A DNA stretch of 64,000 nt from Phytobacter palmae (GTDB lineage: Bacteria; Pseudomonadota; Gammaproteobacteria; Enterobacterales; Enterobacteriaceae): NCBI GenBank assembly GCA_900112785.1, contig FONB01000003.1, positions 364,436 through 428,435 on the forward strand. Direction: 5' to 3'. Every line of letters begins with the position of its first letter. Position 1 is the stretch's first letter. The notes below the pieces were generated by a model. That model had not been told where the DNA came from. It was given only the letters and a program-made list of their open reading frames with translations, and ran no database searches. Below are positions 19,412 to 32,757 of the stretch, in pieces. Made by a program: the position numbers and the translations under genes.

Positions 19412-22285
19412 ATGACACAGACTTTAAGCCAGCTTGAAAACCGTGGCGCTTTCATTGAACGTCACATTGGGCCGGATGCTCAGCAACAGCAAGAGATGCT
19501 GAAAACGGTTGGCGCGGATTCGTTAAATGCACTGATTTCGCAGATCGTGCCAAAAGATATCCAGCTTGCCACGCCGCCGCAGGTGGGTGAAGCCACGACT
19601 GAATATGCCGCGCTGGCGGAGCTAAAAGCAATTGCCGGACGTAACAAGCGCTTTAAGTCTTACATTGGCATGGGCTATACCAACGTGCAGTTGCCGCCGG
19701 TGATCCTGCGCAATATGCTGGAAAACCCGGGCTGGTACACCGCCTACACCCCGTATCAGCCAGAAGTCTCCCAGGGCCGTCTGGAAGCACTGCTGAACTT
19801 CCAGCAGGTAACACTGGATCTGACCGGCCTCGACATTGCCTCTGCTTCTCTGCTGGATGAAGCTACTGCCGCTGCCGAAGCGATGGCGATGGCAAAGCGC
19901 GTCAGCAAACTGAAAAATGCCAACCGTTTCTTTGTTGCCGCCGACATACATCCGCAAACGCTGGATGTGGTGCGCACCCGTGCCGAAACCTTTGGTTTTG
20001 ACGTCATCGTGGATGATGCCAGCAAAGTGCTGGATCATCAGGATGTGTTTGGCGTGCTGTTGCAGCAGGTAGGCACGACTGGCGAAGTACACGACTACAG
20101 TGCGCTGATCGCCGAACTGAAAGCCCGGAAAATTGTGGTCAGCGTCGCCGCCGATTTTATGGCGCTGGTGCTGCTGACCGCGCCGGGCAAACAAGGGGCT
20201 GATATTGTCTTCGGTTCTGCGCAGCGTTTCGGCGTGCCGATGGGATACGGCGGCCCGCATGCGGCATTCTTTGCCGCCAAAGATGAATTCAAACGCTCCA
20301 TGCCTGGCCGTATTATCGGCGTTTCAAAAGATGCGGCGGGCAATACCGCGCTGCGCATGGCGATGCAGACCCGCGAGCAGCATATTCGCCGCGAGAAAGC
20401 GAACTCCAACATTTGTACCTCACAGGTGTTACTGGCCAATATAGCCAGCCTGTATGCCGTTTATCACGGGCCGGTTGGTCTGAAACGCATCGCGAATCGA
20501 ATCCACCGTCTGGCCGACATTCTGGCTACCGGCCTGCAACAAAAAGGGTTGAAACTGCGTCACGCCCACTACTTCGATACCCTGTGCGTTGAAGTGGCCG
20601 ATAAAGCCGCCGTGCTGGCACGCGCGCAAGTCGCGGAAATTAACCTGCGCAGCGATATTCTGAATGCCGTGGGTATCACGCTTGATGAAACCACTACCCG
20701 TGATGATGTGCAGAAACTCTTTGCCGTGGTGCTGGGTGATGCGCACGGACTGGATATCGACGCACTGGATAAAGAGGTGGCGCTCGACAGCCGTTCTGTG
20801 CCTGCCGCGATGTTGCGTGATGATGCTATCCTGAGCCACCCGGTCTTTAATCGCTATCACAGCGAAACTGAGATGATGCGCTACATGCACTCTCTGGAGC
20901 GCAAAGATCTGGCGCTCAACCAGGCGATGATCCCATTGGGCTCCTGTACCATGAAGCTGAACGCCGCAGCGGAAATGATCCCAATCACCTGGCCTGAATT
21001 CGCAGAACTACATCCGTTCTGTCCGCCAGAGCAAGCCGAAGGCTACCATCATATGATCGCTCAGCTTTCCGACTGGCTGGTGAAACTGACGGGTTACGAT
21101 GCCCTTTGTATGCAGCCGAACTCTGGCGCGCAGGGGGAATATGCAGGCCTGCTGGCGATTCGTCACTATCATGAGAGCCGTAATGAAGGCCATCGTGATA
21201 TCTGCCTGATCCCGGCGTCTGCGCACGGGACCAACCCGGCGTCTGCACAGATGGCAGGTATGCAGGTGGTGGTTGTTGCCTGTGATAAGAACGGCAACAT
21301 CGATCTGGCCGATCTGCGCGCGAAAGCGGAACAACATGCGGCAAACCTCTCTTGCATCATGGTGACCTACCCATCCACTCACGGTGTTTACGAAGAGACT
21401 ATCCGTGAAGTATGCGAAATTGTGCACCAATTTGGCGGGCAGGTTTACCTTGACGGCGCGAATATGAACGCACAGGTGGGAGTTACCTCACCGGGCTTTA
21501 TCGGCGCTGATGTGTCGCATCTCAACCTGCATAAAACCTTCTGTATTCCGCACGGCGGCGGCGGTCCTGGTATGGGGCCGATTGGTGTGAAAGCGCATCT
21601 GGCGCCGTTTGTACCCGGTCACAGCGTGGTACAGATTGAAGGCATGCTGACCCGACAGGGCGCGGTATCCGCCGCTCCGTTTGGCAGCGCGTCGATTTTG
21701 CCAATCAGCTGGATGTACATCCGTATGATGGGGGCCGAAGGGCTGAAACAGGCAAGCCAGGTGGCAATTCTGAATGCTAACTACATTGCCAGCCGCCTGA
21801 AAGAGGCATTCCCGGTTCTTTATACTGGTCGTGATGGTCGGGTGGCGCATGAATGTATTCTCGACATTCGTCCGCTGAAAGAAGAGACCGGTATTAGCGA
21901 ACTGGATATTGCGAAGCGCCTGATTGATTACGGTTTCCATGCGCCGACCATGTCCTTCCCGGTCGCGGGTACGCTGATGGTTGAGCCGACCGAGTCTGAA
22001 AGCAAAGCCGAACTGGATCGCTTTATTGACGCTATGCTGGCCATACGTGGCGAAATCAACCGCGTAAAAGCGGGCGAATGGCCGCTTACCGATAACCCTC
22101 TGGTGAATGCACCGCATACGCAGAACGAGCTGGTAGCCGAGTGGCATCACGGTTATACCCGGGAGCAGGCTGTCTTCCCGGCGGGTGTAGCGAACAAGTA
22201 CTGGCCAACGGTGAAACGTCTTGATGATGTTTACGGCGACCGTAACCTGTTCTGCTCCTGCGTACCGATGAGCGAATATCAGTAA
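19412..22285 (+). CDS. gcvP: Glycine decarboxylase (P protein)
   Basis: PLP-dependent decarboxylation of glycine with transfer of the aminomethyl group to GcvH. The 957-residue product equals E. coli GcvP and has the usual two tandem homologous halves. The PLP lysine is Lys708 in [18 protein letters not shown], and the glycine-rich loop follows it. The start ATG at 19412 is chosen on homology; the preceding in-frame ATG at 19379 would add eleven unconserved residues. Confidence 0.98.
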   Translation: MTQTLSQLENRGAFIERHIGPDAQQQQEMLKTVGADSLNALISQIVPKDIQLATPPQVGEATTEYAALAELKAIAGRNKRFKSYIGMGYTNVQLPPVILRNMLENPGWYTAYTPYQPEVSQGRLEALLNFQQVTLDLTGLDIASASLLDEATAAAEAMAMAKRVSKLKNANRFFVAADIHPQTLDVVRTRAETFGFDVIVDDASKVLDHQDVFGVLLQQVGTTGEVHDYSALIAELKARKIVVSVAADFMALVLLTAPGKQGADIVFGSAQRFGVPMGYGGPHAAFFAAKDEFKRSMPGRIIGVSKDAAGNTALRMAMQTREQHIRREKANSNICTSQVLLANIASLYAVYHGPVGLKRIANRIHRLADILATGLQQKGLKLRHAHYFDTLCVEVADKAAVLARAQVAEINLRSDILNAVGITLDETTTRDDVQKLFAVVLGDAHGLDIDALDKEVALDSRSVPAAMLRDDAILSHPVFNRYHSETEMMRYMHSLERKDLALNQAMIPLGSCTMKLNAAAEMIPITWPEFAELHPFCPPEQAEGYHHMIAQLSDWLVKLTGYDALCMQPNSGAQGEYAGLLAIRHYHESRNEGHRDICLIPASAHGTNPASAQMAGMQVVVVACDKNGNIDLADLRAKAEQHAANLSCIMVTYPSTHGVYEETIREVCEIVHQFGGQVYLDGANMNAQVGVTSPGFIGADVSHLNLHKTFCIPHGGGGPGMGPIGVKAHLAPFVPGHSVVQIEGMLTRQGAVSAAPFGSASILPISWMYIRMMGAEGLKQASQVAILNANYIASRLKEAFPVLYTGRDGRVAHECILDIRPLKEETGISELDIAKRLIDYGFHAPTMSFPVAGTLMVEPTESESKAELDRFIDAMLAIRGEINRVKAGEWPLTDNPLVNAPHTQNELVAEWHHGYTREQAVFPAGVANKYWPTVKRLDDVYGDRNLFCSCVPMSEYQ

Positions 22286-22303
22286 TTAGCGCTACGCTTT
22301 TAC

Positions 22304-22337
22304 AGGCCGGGTGACGTTCGCGTTGCCCGGCCTTTTT
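22304..22337 (+). terminator. Terminator of gcvTHP
   Basis: AGGCCGGG pairs with CCCGGCCT (8 bp) around a 14-base loop and runs into a T tract at 22333-22337. Confidence 0.88.
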
Positions 22338-22354
22338 ATTAGGGGGAATGCAGA

Positions 22355-23098
22355 TTGGCAATTGCACTTGTCACTGGCGGTAGCCGGGGAATAGGGAAGG
22401 CGACAGCGTTGTTGCTGGGCGCAGAAGGGTATACGGTCGCGGTCAATTATCAGCACAATGTGCAGGCCGCGCAGTCTGTGGTGGAGACTATTATTGCGGC
22501 GGGCGGGAAAGCGTTCGCGATACAGGCAGATATCGGTGAAGAAGCACAGGTCGTGGCGATGTTTGCACGTATTGATGAGGCGGGTGAACCGCTGACTGCG
22601 CTGGTAAATAACGCCGGAATCTTGTTTACCCAGAGTCGTGTGGAAGCGATGACGGCGGAGCGCATTAATCAGGTTCTGCGGACTAACGTAACGGGCACCT
22701 TTCTCTGCTGCCGGGAGGCTATCAAGCGTATGGCGCTGCCTGATGGTGGAAAAGGCGGGGCTATAGTTAATGTCTCTTCAGCGGGGGCACGGCTCGGTTC
22801 GCCTGGCGAGTATGTTGATTATGCGGCCTCGAAGGGGGCAATGGATACGCTTACCACGGGCTTATCGGTGGAAGTCGCGGCGCAAGGGATTCGGGTTAAC
22901 AGCGTTCGGCCGGGGTTTATCTATACGGAAATGCATGCCTCTGGCGGTGAACCCGGGCGGGTCGATCGGGTGAAGTCCGCACTGCCGATGCAGCGTGGCG
23001 GTCAGCCAGAAGAGGTGGCTCAGGCGATTGTCTGGCTGCTGAGCGATAAGGCGTCTTATGTAACCGGAAGTTTTATCGAGCTGGCGGGCGGGAAGTAG
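22355..23098 (+). CDS. ygfF: SDR-family oxidoreductase YgfF
   Basis: Short-chain dehydrogenase/reductase of unknown substrate. The 247-residue product has the cofactor motif TGGSRGIG at residues 7-14, the NNAG motif, and the catalytic Tyr156-Lys160 pair in YAASK. It starts with TTG, preceded by AGGGGGAATG; the TTG start is kept in the E. coli homologue. It sits between gcvP and bglA as in E. coli, but is convergent with bglA, so no pathway can be inferred. Confidence 0.92.
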   Translation: MAIALVTGGSRGIGKATALLLGAEGYTVAVNYQHNVQAAQSVVETIIAAGGKAFAIQADIGEEAQVVAMFARIDEAGEPLTALVNNAGILFTQSRVEAMTAERINQVLRTNVTGTFLCCREAIKRMALPDGGKGGAIVNVSSAGARLGSPGEYVDYAASKGAMDTLTTGLSVEVAAQGIRVNSVRPGFIYTEMHASGGEPGRVDRVKSALPMQRGGQPEEVAQAIVWLLSDKASYVTGSFIELAGGK

Positions 23099-23109
23099 TG
23101 CCGGTTTAT

Positions 23110-23134
23110 CCCCTCACCCCGTAGGGGCGAGGGG
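23110..23134. terminator. Palindrome between ygfF and bglA
   Basis: CCCCTCACCCC-GTA-GGGGCGAGGGG, an 11-bp stem with one mismatch, fills the 3'-3' gap of the convergent genes. It probably serves as a bidirectional end signal although it lacks a T tract. Confidence 0.6.
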
Positions 23135-23142
23135 AACTCAAC

Positions 23143-24674
<1,532 letters not shown>

Positions 24675-24698
24675 ACTTCAATAAAACAATATGTTTTT

Positions 24699-25433
24699 TT
24701 ATGCTATTTTCTTCGCCAGTTTCCGGCCTAGTGATTCCAGAATATAGATCACCGGAATTTGTGTCGTAATATCGTAAACGCCGGCAATGCGTGTTTGGGG
24801 TACATGCCAGGAAAGATTAAAATCCGCCAGTTTTGCCAGTCGCGAATGCTCATGGCTGGTGATGGTCAGGACTTTGCAGTGATGGAGGCTGAACTGGCTG
24901 GCAAAACGCAGAATCTCCTCGGTTTCTCCGGAGACAGACAATACAATAGCCAGCGCATTTCTTGCCATGTCATTGGTGACCGGAAAATAAGGATCGTCAA
25001 TATGATTACTGAATTTCCCGACGTTGGAAAAGAAGCGTGCGCCATATTTTGCCAGAGCGCCGGATGTCCCCGCGCCAACAAATATAATACGCTCTGACGA
25101 TAATATAATGTCGACCGCTTTATCTAATAAAGTGTCAAACTCATCGTTATTCACACTTTTAAAAAAGCTGATAATTTCACTGGCGCCAAAATTAGCCTGC
25201 TGGGGCTCGTTTTGTTCTAAATATAATTTAAAGCGGACGCGAAATTCTGAATAGCCTTCACATTGCAGCTTGCGGCAGAAACGCAGCACCGTGGTGGTTG
25301 ACACCCCAGCTCCGTCGGCCAGTTCGCGGATGGTCATATACATCACTTTGTCACGATTTTTGACGACATAGTTGTAGACCATCATCTCAAGATTGTTGAG
25401 ACTGGCGATAGCGGCGTGGGAGAACATACTCAC
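24699..25433 (-). CDS. RpiR/MurR-family transcriptional regulator
   Basis: Regulator with an N-terminal helix-turn-helix ([20 protein letters not shown], about residues 34-53) and a C-terminal SIS sugar-phosphate isomerase-like domain (about residues 105-235; [13 protein letters not shown] is its phosphosugar loop). The 244-residue length is usual for this group. It lies 116 bases upstream of bglA on the same strand, and no equivalent sits at this locus in E. coli K-12. Inference: it senses a phosphorylated sugar, probably a BglA substrate or product, and controls bglA. Confidence 0.85.
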   Translation of the reverse strand: MSMFSHAAIASLNNLEMMVYNYVVKNRDKVMYMTIRELADGAGVSTTTVLRFCRKLQCEGYSEFRVRFKLYLEQNEPQQANFGASEIISFFKSVNNDEFDTLLDKAVDIILSSERIIFVGAGTSGALAKYGARFFSNVGKFSNHIDDPYFPVTNDMARNALAIVLSVSGETEEILRFASQFSLHHCKVLTITSHEHSRLAKLADFNLSWHVPQTRIAGVYDITTQIPVIYILESLGRKLAKKIA

Positions 25434-25479
25434 AGTGTCAACGACTCACTTATCAGATTTATCATCAGGGAATAATAAC

Positions 25480-25791
25480 ATGCAGCCGAACGACATCACT
25501 TTTTTTCAGCGCTTTCAGGATGACATTCTGGCGGGTCGCAAAACAATTACTATCCGTAATGAAAGTGAATCGCACTTTCGCGCCGGGGATATCTTGCGCG
25601 TGGGACGTTACGAAGATGATGGTTATTTTTGCACCATAGAGGTGATTGGTACGTCAGCGACCACCCTTGACGGCCTGACAGAAGAACATGCGCAGCAGGA
25701 AAACATGTCCCTGGCTGAACTCAAAGCTGTTATTGCCGCTATCTATCCCGGACAGAATCAGTTTTATGTGATTGATTTCAGGGTCCTGTAG
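25480..25791 (+). CDS. yqfB: N4-acetylcytidine amidohydrolase (ASCH domain)
   Basis: Small ASCH-fold enzyme; the E. coli homologue hydrolyses N4-acetylcytidine to cytidine and acetate. The 103-residue product opens [12 protein letters not shown], and the ASCH core includes [10 protein letters not shown] near residue 20 and [15 protein letters not shown] near residue 37. The frame is open 87 bases upstream into the divergent regulator, but homologues begin at 25480. Confidence 0.92.
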   Translation: MQPNDITFFQRFQDDILAGRKTITIRNESESHFRAGDILRVGRYEDDGYFCTIEVIGTSATTLDGLTEEHAQQENMSLAELKAVIAAIYPGQNQFYVIDFRVL

Positions 25792-25837
25792 AAAAACAGT
25801 AACACCTGTTAGTTAAAAATTAATTTTAACTTATTGA

Positions 25838-26611
<774 letters not shown>

Positions 26612-26635
26612 ACGCTGACATGTTAGAGGAAAACG

Positions 26636-26735
26636 CCCCGGCGGCGCTACGCTTGTCGGGGTTATGCCACATAGCGGCTCTAAACCAGGCTGTCTGTGGT
26701 TCGCTAGCCCGGACAAAACGTAGCATCGCCCCGGG
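26636..26735. repeat. Pair of REP-like elements after trhA
   Basis: CCCCGGCGGCGCTACGCTTG with closing CGGGG (26636-26661) is a REP-like unit. A second, oppositely oriented unit (CCCGGAC to GTAGCATCGCCCCGGG, 26708-26735) follows. The pair fills the 3'-3' gap between trhA and ygfZ. Confidence 0.65.
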
Positions 26736-26770
26736 GAAGCGCGTCAGCGCTCCAGCCCGGAAACGGTAAC

Positions 26771-27754
26771 TTAGCTCTCTTCCAGCGAATAGGGCAGTGG
26801 CTCAATTGCCAGAGTATTCGCATCATCGCGCACGCGAAATACGCTATCTGGCTCCATATCGTTGTTCATCACCGTCTGAACCAGCAGTTTGCCGTCATCC
26901 AGTTGCACCGCAGCCAATACCGTGCCGGTGCGACGCCAGTTTTCACCCATCTTAAGTTCCAGATCTTCACCAGCTTCCGGCACCCGGCTGGCTTTCCCCG
27001 CCAGATACCACAGTGCACGCTTGTTCGCACCACGGAATTTCGCACGGGCGACCATCTCCTGCCCGGTGTAGCACCCTTTCTTGAAACTGATGCCGCCCAG
27101 CGCCTGAATGTTTGTGGCCTGGGGAATAAATTGCGCGCTATTGACGGCGTCAATGACAGGGAGGCCCGCTTCGATATTGAGCGCCAGCCACTGCTGGCTG
27201 TTGTTCAGTTGTGCTTCGCCACGCAGGGCTTCTGTTACTTTTTCTGCGGTGGCGACATCGGTCACCAGTAAAAAACGTTCCGCCGGATGGGCAAACCAGA
27301 GAAGCGTGGTTTCACCATCACGCACCAGCTGTTTATCTGCGTCCGGCAGGGCTGAAAACAGATTTGCAAGCGCGGCGCGGGCCTGGAACCCGGCAATACC
27401 AAGCAGCACATGTTCATTGTCTGCTTCGATAGTAACTTTGGAGAAGACAGCATACTTTTTCAATTCTTTAAGCTGTGCGTCTGCAACGCTGCGGCGTAAA
27501 ATCCAGCTAAAACCCTCGGCGGTACGGAACAGACGCAGATTGCTCCACATTTTGCCTTTCGCATCGCAATGCGCAGCCAGCAGATGCTGGTCGTCAGTCA
27601 GTTTCGCCACATCGGCTGTCACCTGGCCTTGCAGGTATTTCTCACTGTCTGCGCCCTTGATAGTTGCCAGTGACCAGTCATCGAGAGTCATAAGCGTCAG
27701 CGGCAAACGCGCTGACGCGGTCGGCTGACGCGGAGGAAACGGAGTAAAAGCCAT
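26771..27754 (-). CDS. ygfZ: tRNA-modifying/Fe-S maintenance protein YgfZ
   Basis: Folate-binding, GcvT-like protein that supports activity of certain Fe-S enzymes such as MiaB. The 327-residue product (E. coli 326) carries the diagnostic KGCYTGQE motif near residue 226, including the cysteine needed for function. The start [10 protein letters not shown] at 27754 matches homologues; the frame is open 120 bases further. It is divergent from sdhE with a 249-base gap, a conserved arrangement. Confidence 0.95.
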   Translation of the reverse strand: MAFTPFPPRQPTASARLPLTLMTLDDWSLATIKGADSEKYLQGQVTADVAKLTDDQHLLAAHCDAKGKMWSNLRLFRTAEGFSWILRRSVADAQLKELKKYAVFSKVTIEADNEHVLLGIAGFQARAALANLFSALPDADKQLVRDGETTLLWFAHPAERFLLVTDVATAEKVTEALRGEAQLNNSQQWLALNIEAGLPVIDAVNSAQFIPQATNIQALGGISFKKGCYTGQEMVARAKFRGANKRALWYLAGKASRVPEAGEDLELKMGENWRRTGTVLAAVQLDDGKLLVQTVMNNDMEPDSVFRVRDDANTLAIEPLPYSLEES

Positions 27755-28003
27755 AGTATTGTCCTGATTAGCCTGATGCGTTTTATCACCTAATGGTAAA
27801 AGAGCCGTTGCCCAATGCAAGCGATAAAAACAGGCGATTTGTGCCTTATAACGAGTATGGGTAAAGCCACGCAAAATGGCCGTAATAGTTGCAATTGATG
27901 GGATTTATTCTGGAAGTCTCCTCGTAAATATAAATATTCCGCCGATGGATGATTAAAAACACGTTACAATGGCAGCCCATCGTGGCTATGCAGGTTTCAG
28001 AAC

Positions 28004-28270
28004 ATGGATATTAACAACAAAGCCCGTATTCATTGGGCATGTCGACGTGGAATGCGTGAGCTGGATATTTCCATCATGCCTTTCTTTGAACATGAATATG
28101 ATTCGCTGAGTGATGATGACAAACGCGTGTTTGTGCGTCTTCTGCAGAGCGATGACCCGGATTTATTTAACTGGCTGATGAATCACGGCAAGCCTCAGGA
28201 TGAGGAGTTGCAGCGAATGATCCAGTTAATTCAGACACGGAATCGGGAACGTGGTCCTGTGGCAATCTGA
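28004..28270 (+). CDS. sdhE: Succinate dehydrogenase flavinylation factor
   Basis: Assembly factor for covalent FAD attachment to SdhA and FrdA. The 88-residue product has the functional RGMRE motif near residue 15 and equals E. coli SdhE (YgfY) in length. It overlaps ygfX by 20 bases, so the two are co-translated. Confidence 0.95.
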   Translation: MDINNKARIHWACRRGMRELDISIMPFFEHEYDSLSDDDKRVFVRLLQSDDPDLFNWLMNHGKPQDEELQRMIQLIQTRNRERGPVAI

Positions 28271-28667
28271 TATACGCGTCTCCTGGCGCTCACAATGGCT
28301 CTCACTTTTACTCCATGGCTTGATGGCGGCATTTGTATTGCTGTTGCCCTGGCCGTTGAGCTATACGCCGCTTTGGCTAATGCTTTTGTCACTGGTGGTG
28401 TTCGACAGCGTAAGGAGTCAGCGCCGCATTAATGCCTGTCAGGGGGAGATCAAACTGCTGATGGATGCGCGTTTGCGCTGGCAAGGCGTAGAATGGGAAA
28501 TCGTCGGAACACCATGGATGCTGAATATTGGTATGGTTCTGCGTTTGCGTCGGGAAAAAGATGGTCGCCGACAGCATTTGTGGCTGGCGGCAGACAGCAT
28601 GGATGCGCAAGAGTGGCGTGATTTACGCCGACTGATTTCGCAACAATCGGCGCAACGCCAGCACTAA
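28251..28667 (+). CDS. ygfX: Inner-membrane protein YgfX
   Basis: Small membrane protein, also called CptA; in E. coli it was described as the toxic partner of SdhE acting on FtsZ/MreB, an assignment that is debated. The 138-residue product has two N-terminal hydrophobic helices (about residues 17-50) and a cytoplasmic tail with the conserved [10 protein letters not shown] stretch. It starts with GTG inside sdhE. Confidence 0.88.
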   Translation: MVLWQSDIRVSWRSQWLSLLLHGLMAAFVLLLPWPLSYTPLWLMLLSLVVFDSVRSQRRINACQGEIKLLMDARLRWQGVEWEIVGTPWMLNIGMVLRLRREKDGRRQHLWLAADSMDAQEWRDLRRLISQQSAQRQH

Positions 28668-28669
28668 GC

Positions 28670-29191
28670 TCAGGCGAACTGTCCGGCCATTTCTACCAGA
28701 ATCTGTTCGCACCAGTTCTGAATACGTTCATCGCTCAGGTCATATTGGTTGGTTTCATCCAGCGCGAGACCTACAAACAGCTGACCATCAGCAGTGATCG
28801 GTTTGGTGCTGGTGAATTCGTAGCCTTCTGTTGGCCAGTAACCAATGAATTTTACTCCGCGCGGGGCCAGCTTATCGTGAAGCATTCCGAGCGCGTCGAG
28901 GAACCACTCGCCGTAGCCGAGCTGGTCGCCCATACCGTACAGTGCGACAATTTTTCCGTCGAGATTGAGTGTGTCGAGCTGATCCCAGATGGCTTCCCAG
29001 TCTTCCTGCAATTCGCCAAAGTCCCAGGTGGGAATGCCAAGAATCAGAGCGTCGTACTGCTCCATTAACGCGGGAGCGTCGTCTTTCAGGTTGTGTAACG
29101 TCACCAGTTCCGGGCCGATAATATCGCGGATTTTTTCTGCCGCCATTTCGGTGTAGCAGGTACTGGAACCATAAAACAGGCCGATGTTCAT
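28670..29191 (-). CDS. fldB: Flavodoxin 2
   Basis: FMN-binding electron carrier, in the SoxRS regulon of E. coli. The 173-residue product has the flavodoxin fold: the phosphate loop SSTCYTE (residues 10-16), the first FMN loop [11 protein letters not shown] near residue 57 and the [13 protein letters not shown] loop near residue 95. It equals E. coli FldB in length. It is convergent with ygfX (2-base gap) and divergent from xerD. Confidence 0.95.
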   Translation of the reverse strand: MNIGLFYGSSTCYTEMAAEKIRDIIGPELVTLHNLKDDAPALMEQYDALILGIPTWDFGELQEDWEAIWDQLDTLNLDGKIVALYGMGDQLGYGEWFLDALGMLHDKLAPRGVKFIGYWPTEGYEFTSTKPITADGQLFVGLALDETNQYDLSDERIQNWCEQILVEMAGQFA

Positions 29192-29292
29192 AACGTAAAC
29201 GTCTCAATTCCGGATGTGTCTTTGCGAGCAGTGTACCAGAATCATACCGCAATCAGGCATAATGCAAGGATTCGAGGCAAGGAGGAGCACAG

Positions 29293-30189
29293 GTGGAACA
29301 AGATTTCGCACGTATCGAACAATTTCTTGATGCCCTCTGGCTTGAGCGAAACCTGGCGGAAAACACCCTTAGTGCGTATCGCCGTGATTTGCAGGGCCTT
29401 GTGGAATGGCTACATCATCAGGGGCTGTCGCTGGAAAGCGCGCAGGCAGATGATTTGCAAAACCTTCTGGCGCAAAGAATGGACGGTGGCTATAAAGCAA
29501 CGAGTTCAGCACGATTGCTCAGCGCCATGCGTCGTTTTTTTCAGCATCTCTACAGGGAGAAGTTTCGTCAGGACGATCCCAGTGCATTACTCGCTTCGCC
29601 GAAACTGCCGCAGCGCCTTCCGAAAGATCTCAGTGAAGCGCAGGTTGAGCGGCTATTAGCATCGCCGTGCATTGACCAGCCGCTGGAGTTACGCGATAAA
29701 GCGATGCTGGAAGTGCTTTATGCTACCGGGCTTCGTGTCTCAGAACTGGTTGGGCTGACGATGAGCGACATTAGCTTGCGCCAGGGCGTTGTGCGTGTCA
29801 TCGGTAAAGGTAATAAAGAACGTCTTGTTCCGCTGGGAGAAGAAGCGGTGTACTGGGTGGAAAACTATCTGGAACATGGGCGCCCCTGGCTGTTGAATGG
29901 CGTATCGATTGACGTACTGTTTCCGAGCCAGCGTGCTCAACAGATGACACGGCAAACATTCTGGCATCGCATCAAGCATTATGCGCAACTGGCTGGCATC
30001 GACAGCGAAAAACTCTCGCCGCACGTTTTGCGTCATGCGTTTGCTACCCATTTACTGAATCACGGTGCAGACTTACGTGTGGTTCAGATGTTGCTTGGCC
30101 ACAGCGATCTCTCCACAACCCAGATTTATACGCATGTCGCGACGGAGCGGCTGCGACAGCTTCATCAGCAACATCACCCGCGGGCGTGA
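29293..30189 (+). CDS. xerD: Site-specific tyrosine recombinase XerD
   Basis: With XerC resolves chromosome dimers at dif under FtsK control. The 298-residue product has the SAM-like N-domain and the catalytic domain. Arg148 (ATGLRVSEL), the HVLRHAFATH box and the LLGHSDLSTTQIYTH box with the nucleophilic tyrosine near residue 279 are all present. It starts with GTG after AAGGAGGAG. It begins the xerD-dsbC-recJ-prfB-lysS line. Confidence 0.97.
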   Translation: MEQDFARIEQFLDALWLERNLAENTLSAYRRDLQGLVEWLHHQGLSLESAQADDLQNLLAQRMDGGYKATSSARLLSAMRRFFQHLYREKFRQDDPSALLASPKLPQRLPKDLSEAQVERLLASPCIDQPLELRDKAMLEVLYATGLRVSELVGLTMSDISLRQGVVRVIGKGNKERLVPLGEEAVYWVENYLEHGRPWLLNGVSIDVLFPSQRAQQMTRQTFWHRIKHYAQLAGIDSEKLSPHVLRHAFATHLLNHGADLRVVQMLLGHSDLSTTQIYTHVATERLRQLHQQHHPRA

Positions 30190-30213
30190 TAGTTGTTTTT
30201 TAAAGGATACGTT

Positions 30214-30927
30214 ATGAAAAAAGGTTTTATCATGTTCACCCTGCTGGCGGCGGCGCTGACTGGCACGGCACGTGCCGACGATGCCGCTATCAAGCAATCG
30301 CTGGCAAAATTGGGTGTACAGAGTTCCGATATTCAGCCTGCGCCTGTTGCCGGAATGAAAACAGTGCTGACCAATAGCGGCGTGCTGTATGTCACTGATG
30401 ACGGCAAACATATCATTCAGGGGCCCATGTACGACGTGAGCGGCGCCCAGCCGGTAAATGTCACCAACCAGTTACTGATGACGCATCTCAATGCTCTGGA
30501 AAAAGAGATGATTGTCTATAAAGCGCCACAGGAAAAGCATGTGATCACCGTATTCACGGACATCACCTGCGGCTACTGCCACAAACTGCATGAAGAGATG
30601 GCAGACTATAACGCGCTGGGTATCACCGTGCGTTACCTGGCTTTCCCGCGCCAGGGGCTGCAGAGTCAGGCCGGGCAGGATATGAAAGCCATCTGGTGCG
30701 CAAAAGACCGTAACAAAGCCTTTGATGACGCGATGGGCGGCAAGGGTGTTAAGCCAGCCAGTTGCGATCTTGATATCGCCGATCACTATGCACTTGGCGT
30801 GCAGTTTGGTGTGAACGGTACGCCAGCCATTGTGTTAAACGATGGTTCCGTTGTACCAGGATATCAGGGGCCGAAAGAGATGAAAGCTTTCCTCGATCAA
30901 CATCAAAAACAGACTGGCGGTAAGTAA
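30214..30927 (+). CDS. dsbC: Periplasmic disulfide isomerase DsbC
   Basis: V-shaped dimeric periplasmic isomerase that reshuffles incorrect disulfides, kept reduced by DsbD. The 237-residue precursor has a 21-residue signal peptide (cleavage TARA|DD). The thioredoxin-like active site CGYC starts at precursor residue 119 (mature 98), and a second cysteine pair is further on. The start at 30214 follows AAAGGA. It lies 24 bases after xerD and 5 bases before recJ. Confidence 0.96.
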   Translation: MKKGFIMFTLLAAALTGTARADDAAIKQSLAKLGVQSSDIQPAPVAGMKTVLTNSGVLYVTDDGKHIIQGPMYDVSGAQPVNVTNQLLMTHLNALEKEMIVYKAPQEKHVITVFTDITCGYCHKLHEEMADYNALGITVRYLAFPRQGLQSQAGQDMKAIWCAKDRNKAFDDAMGGKGVKPASCDLDIADHYALGVQFGVNGTPAIVLNDGSVVPGYQGPKEMKAFLDQHQKQTGGK

Positions 30928-30932
30928 TTCAC

Positions 30933-32666
30933 GTGAAAGCCGAAATTCGACTTCGCCGCCGCGAAGTAAACGACGCGGCGGATTTACCTGCCGATCTTCC
31001 CCCACTTCTGCGTCGTCTTTATGCCAGTCGCGGTGTTTGCAGCGCGGCGGATCTGGAGCGCGGGGTGAAAGGCATGCTGCCCTGGCAGCGGCTGCATGGT
31101 ATTGATAAAGCGGTAGAGATTCTCTATAACGCCTTGCGCGAAGGGTTGCGCATTGTGGTTGTCGGTGATTTTGACGCCGATGGTGCAACCAGTACCGCGC
31201 TGAGCGTTCTGGCCTTACGCGCACTGGGCGGCAATAACATCGCCTATCTGGTGCCGAACCGTTTTGAAGACGGTTATGGGTTAAGTCCCGAGGTCGTCGA
31301 TCAGGCGCACGCGCGCGGCGCGCAACTGATCCTGACCGTGGACAACGGTATCTCGTCACATGCCGGAGTTGAACGGGCTCATGCGCTGGGTATTCCGGTG
31401 GTGGTAACCGACCACCATCTTCCCGGCGAAACCCTGCCCAATGCCGAAGCCATCATTAACCCGAACCTGCGCGAGTGCGATTTTCCCTCGAAGTCGCTTG
31501 CGGGAGTGGGCGTGGCCTTCTATCTGATGCTGGCATTGCGAACTTTTTTACGTGACAAAGGCTGGTTCGATGAGCGTGGGCTGGCGATCCCTAACCTGGC
31601 GGAACTGCTTGATTTAGTGGCCTTAGGCACCGTTGCGGATGTCGTGCCGTTGGATGCCAACAACCGCATTCTGACCTGGCAGGGCTTAAGCCGCATTCGT
31701 GCCGGGAAATGCCGTCCTGGCATCAAAGCGCTACTCGAAGTTGCTAATCGCGATGCGCAGAAACTGGCGGCCAGCGACTTAGGCTTTGCGCTTGGCCCAC
31801 GTCTGAATGCCGCTGGGCGTCTGGATGATATGTCAGTTGGCGTGGCGCTGTTGCTCAGTGACAATCTCGGCGAAGCACGTGTGCTGGCCAGCGAACTTGA
31901 TGCGCTAAACCAGACGCGCAAAGAGATTGAGCAGGGTATGCAGGCAGAAGCGTTGACGCTGTGCGAAAAACTGGAACGTAGCCGGGATACGCTACCGGGC
32001 GGTCTGGCTATGTACCATCCCGAATGGCACCAGGGAGTAGTCGGTATTCTGGCGTCGCGCATTAAAGAACGCTTCCACCGTCCGGTTATCGCTTTTGCGC
32101 CTGCCGGAGATGGCACTTTAAAAGGCTCAGGACGTTCAATCCAGGGGCTTCACATGCGCGATGCACTGGAGCGTCTGGATACGCTTCACCCTGGGCTGAT
32201 GATCAAGTTCGGTGGTCATGCGATGGCGGCGGGGCTGTCGCTGGAGGAGGCGCGGTTTGAGGAGTTCCAGCGCTACTTTGGCGAACTGGTCACCGAGTGG
32301 CTGGATCCGGCACTGTTGCAAGGTGAAATCGTCTCTGATGGCCTGTTAAAACCGGATGAAATGACCCTTGATACAGCTGAAATGTTGCGCGATGCCGGGC
32401 CCTGGGGGCAGATGTTCCCGGAACCGCTGTTTGATGGCGAATTTCGCCTTTTGCAACAACGGCTGGTAGGGGAGCGCCATCTCAAAGTGATGGTCGAACC
32501 GGTCGGCGGAGGCCCCCTGCTTGACGGTATTGCCTTTAATGTTGATACCACCTGCTGGCCCGATAACGGCGTGCGCGTCGTCAATATCGCTTATAAACTG
32601 GATGTGAATGAGTATCGCGGCAATCGCAGCGTGCAATTAATCATTGATCACCTGTGGCCAATTTAA
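30933..32666 (+). CDS. recJ: Single-strand DNA exonuclease RecJ
   Basis: 5'-3' single-strand exonuclease acting in RecF-pathway recombination, mismatch and base excision repair. The 577-residue product equals E. coli RecJ. DHH-superfamily motifs appear in order: GDFDADGATS near residue 75, VTVDNGIS, TDHHLPG near residue 158 and the C-terminal DHHA1 GSGRSI/GGHAMAAG motifs. It starts with GTG five bases after dsbC. Confidence 0.97.
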   Translation: MKAEIRLRRREVNDAADLPADLPPLLRRLYASRGVCSAADLERGVKGMLPWQRLHGIDKAVEILYNALREGLRIVVVGDFDADGATSTALSVLALRALGGNNIAYLVPNRFEDGYGLSPEVVDQAHARGAQLILTVDNGISSHAGVERAHALGIPVVVTDHHLPGETLPNAEAIINPNLRECDFPSKSLAGVGVAFYLMLALRTFLRDKGWFDERGLAIPNLAELLDLVALGTVADVVPLDANNRILTWQGLSRIRAGKCRPGIKALLEVANRDAQKLAASDLGFALGPRLNAAGRLDDMSVGVALLLSDNLGEARVLASELDALNQTRKEIEQGMQAEALTLCEKLERSRDTLPGGLAMYHPEWHQGVVGILASRIKERFHRPVIAFAPAGDGTLKGSGRSIQGLHMRDALERLDTLHPGLMIKFGGHAMAAGLSLEEARFEEFQRYFGELVTEWLDPALLQGEIVSDGLLKPDEMTLDTAEMLRDAGPWGQMFPEPLFDGEFRLLQQRLVGERHLKVMVEPVGGGPLLDGIAFNVDTTCWPDNGVRVVNIAYKLDVNEYRGNRSVQLIIDHLWPI

Positions 32667-32757
32667 CGCCAGTATTCTCTACTAATAAGGGCTGAAATCC
32701 GGTAAAATTCCGCCCTTATGACCGCATTTTGACAAGTCCATCTAAAGAAATCAGACC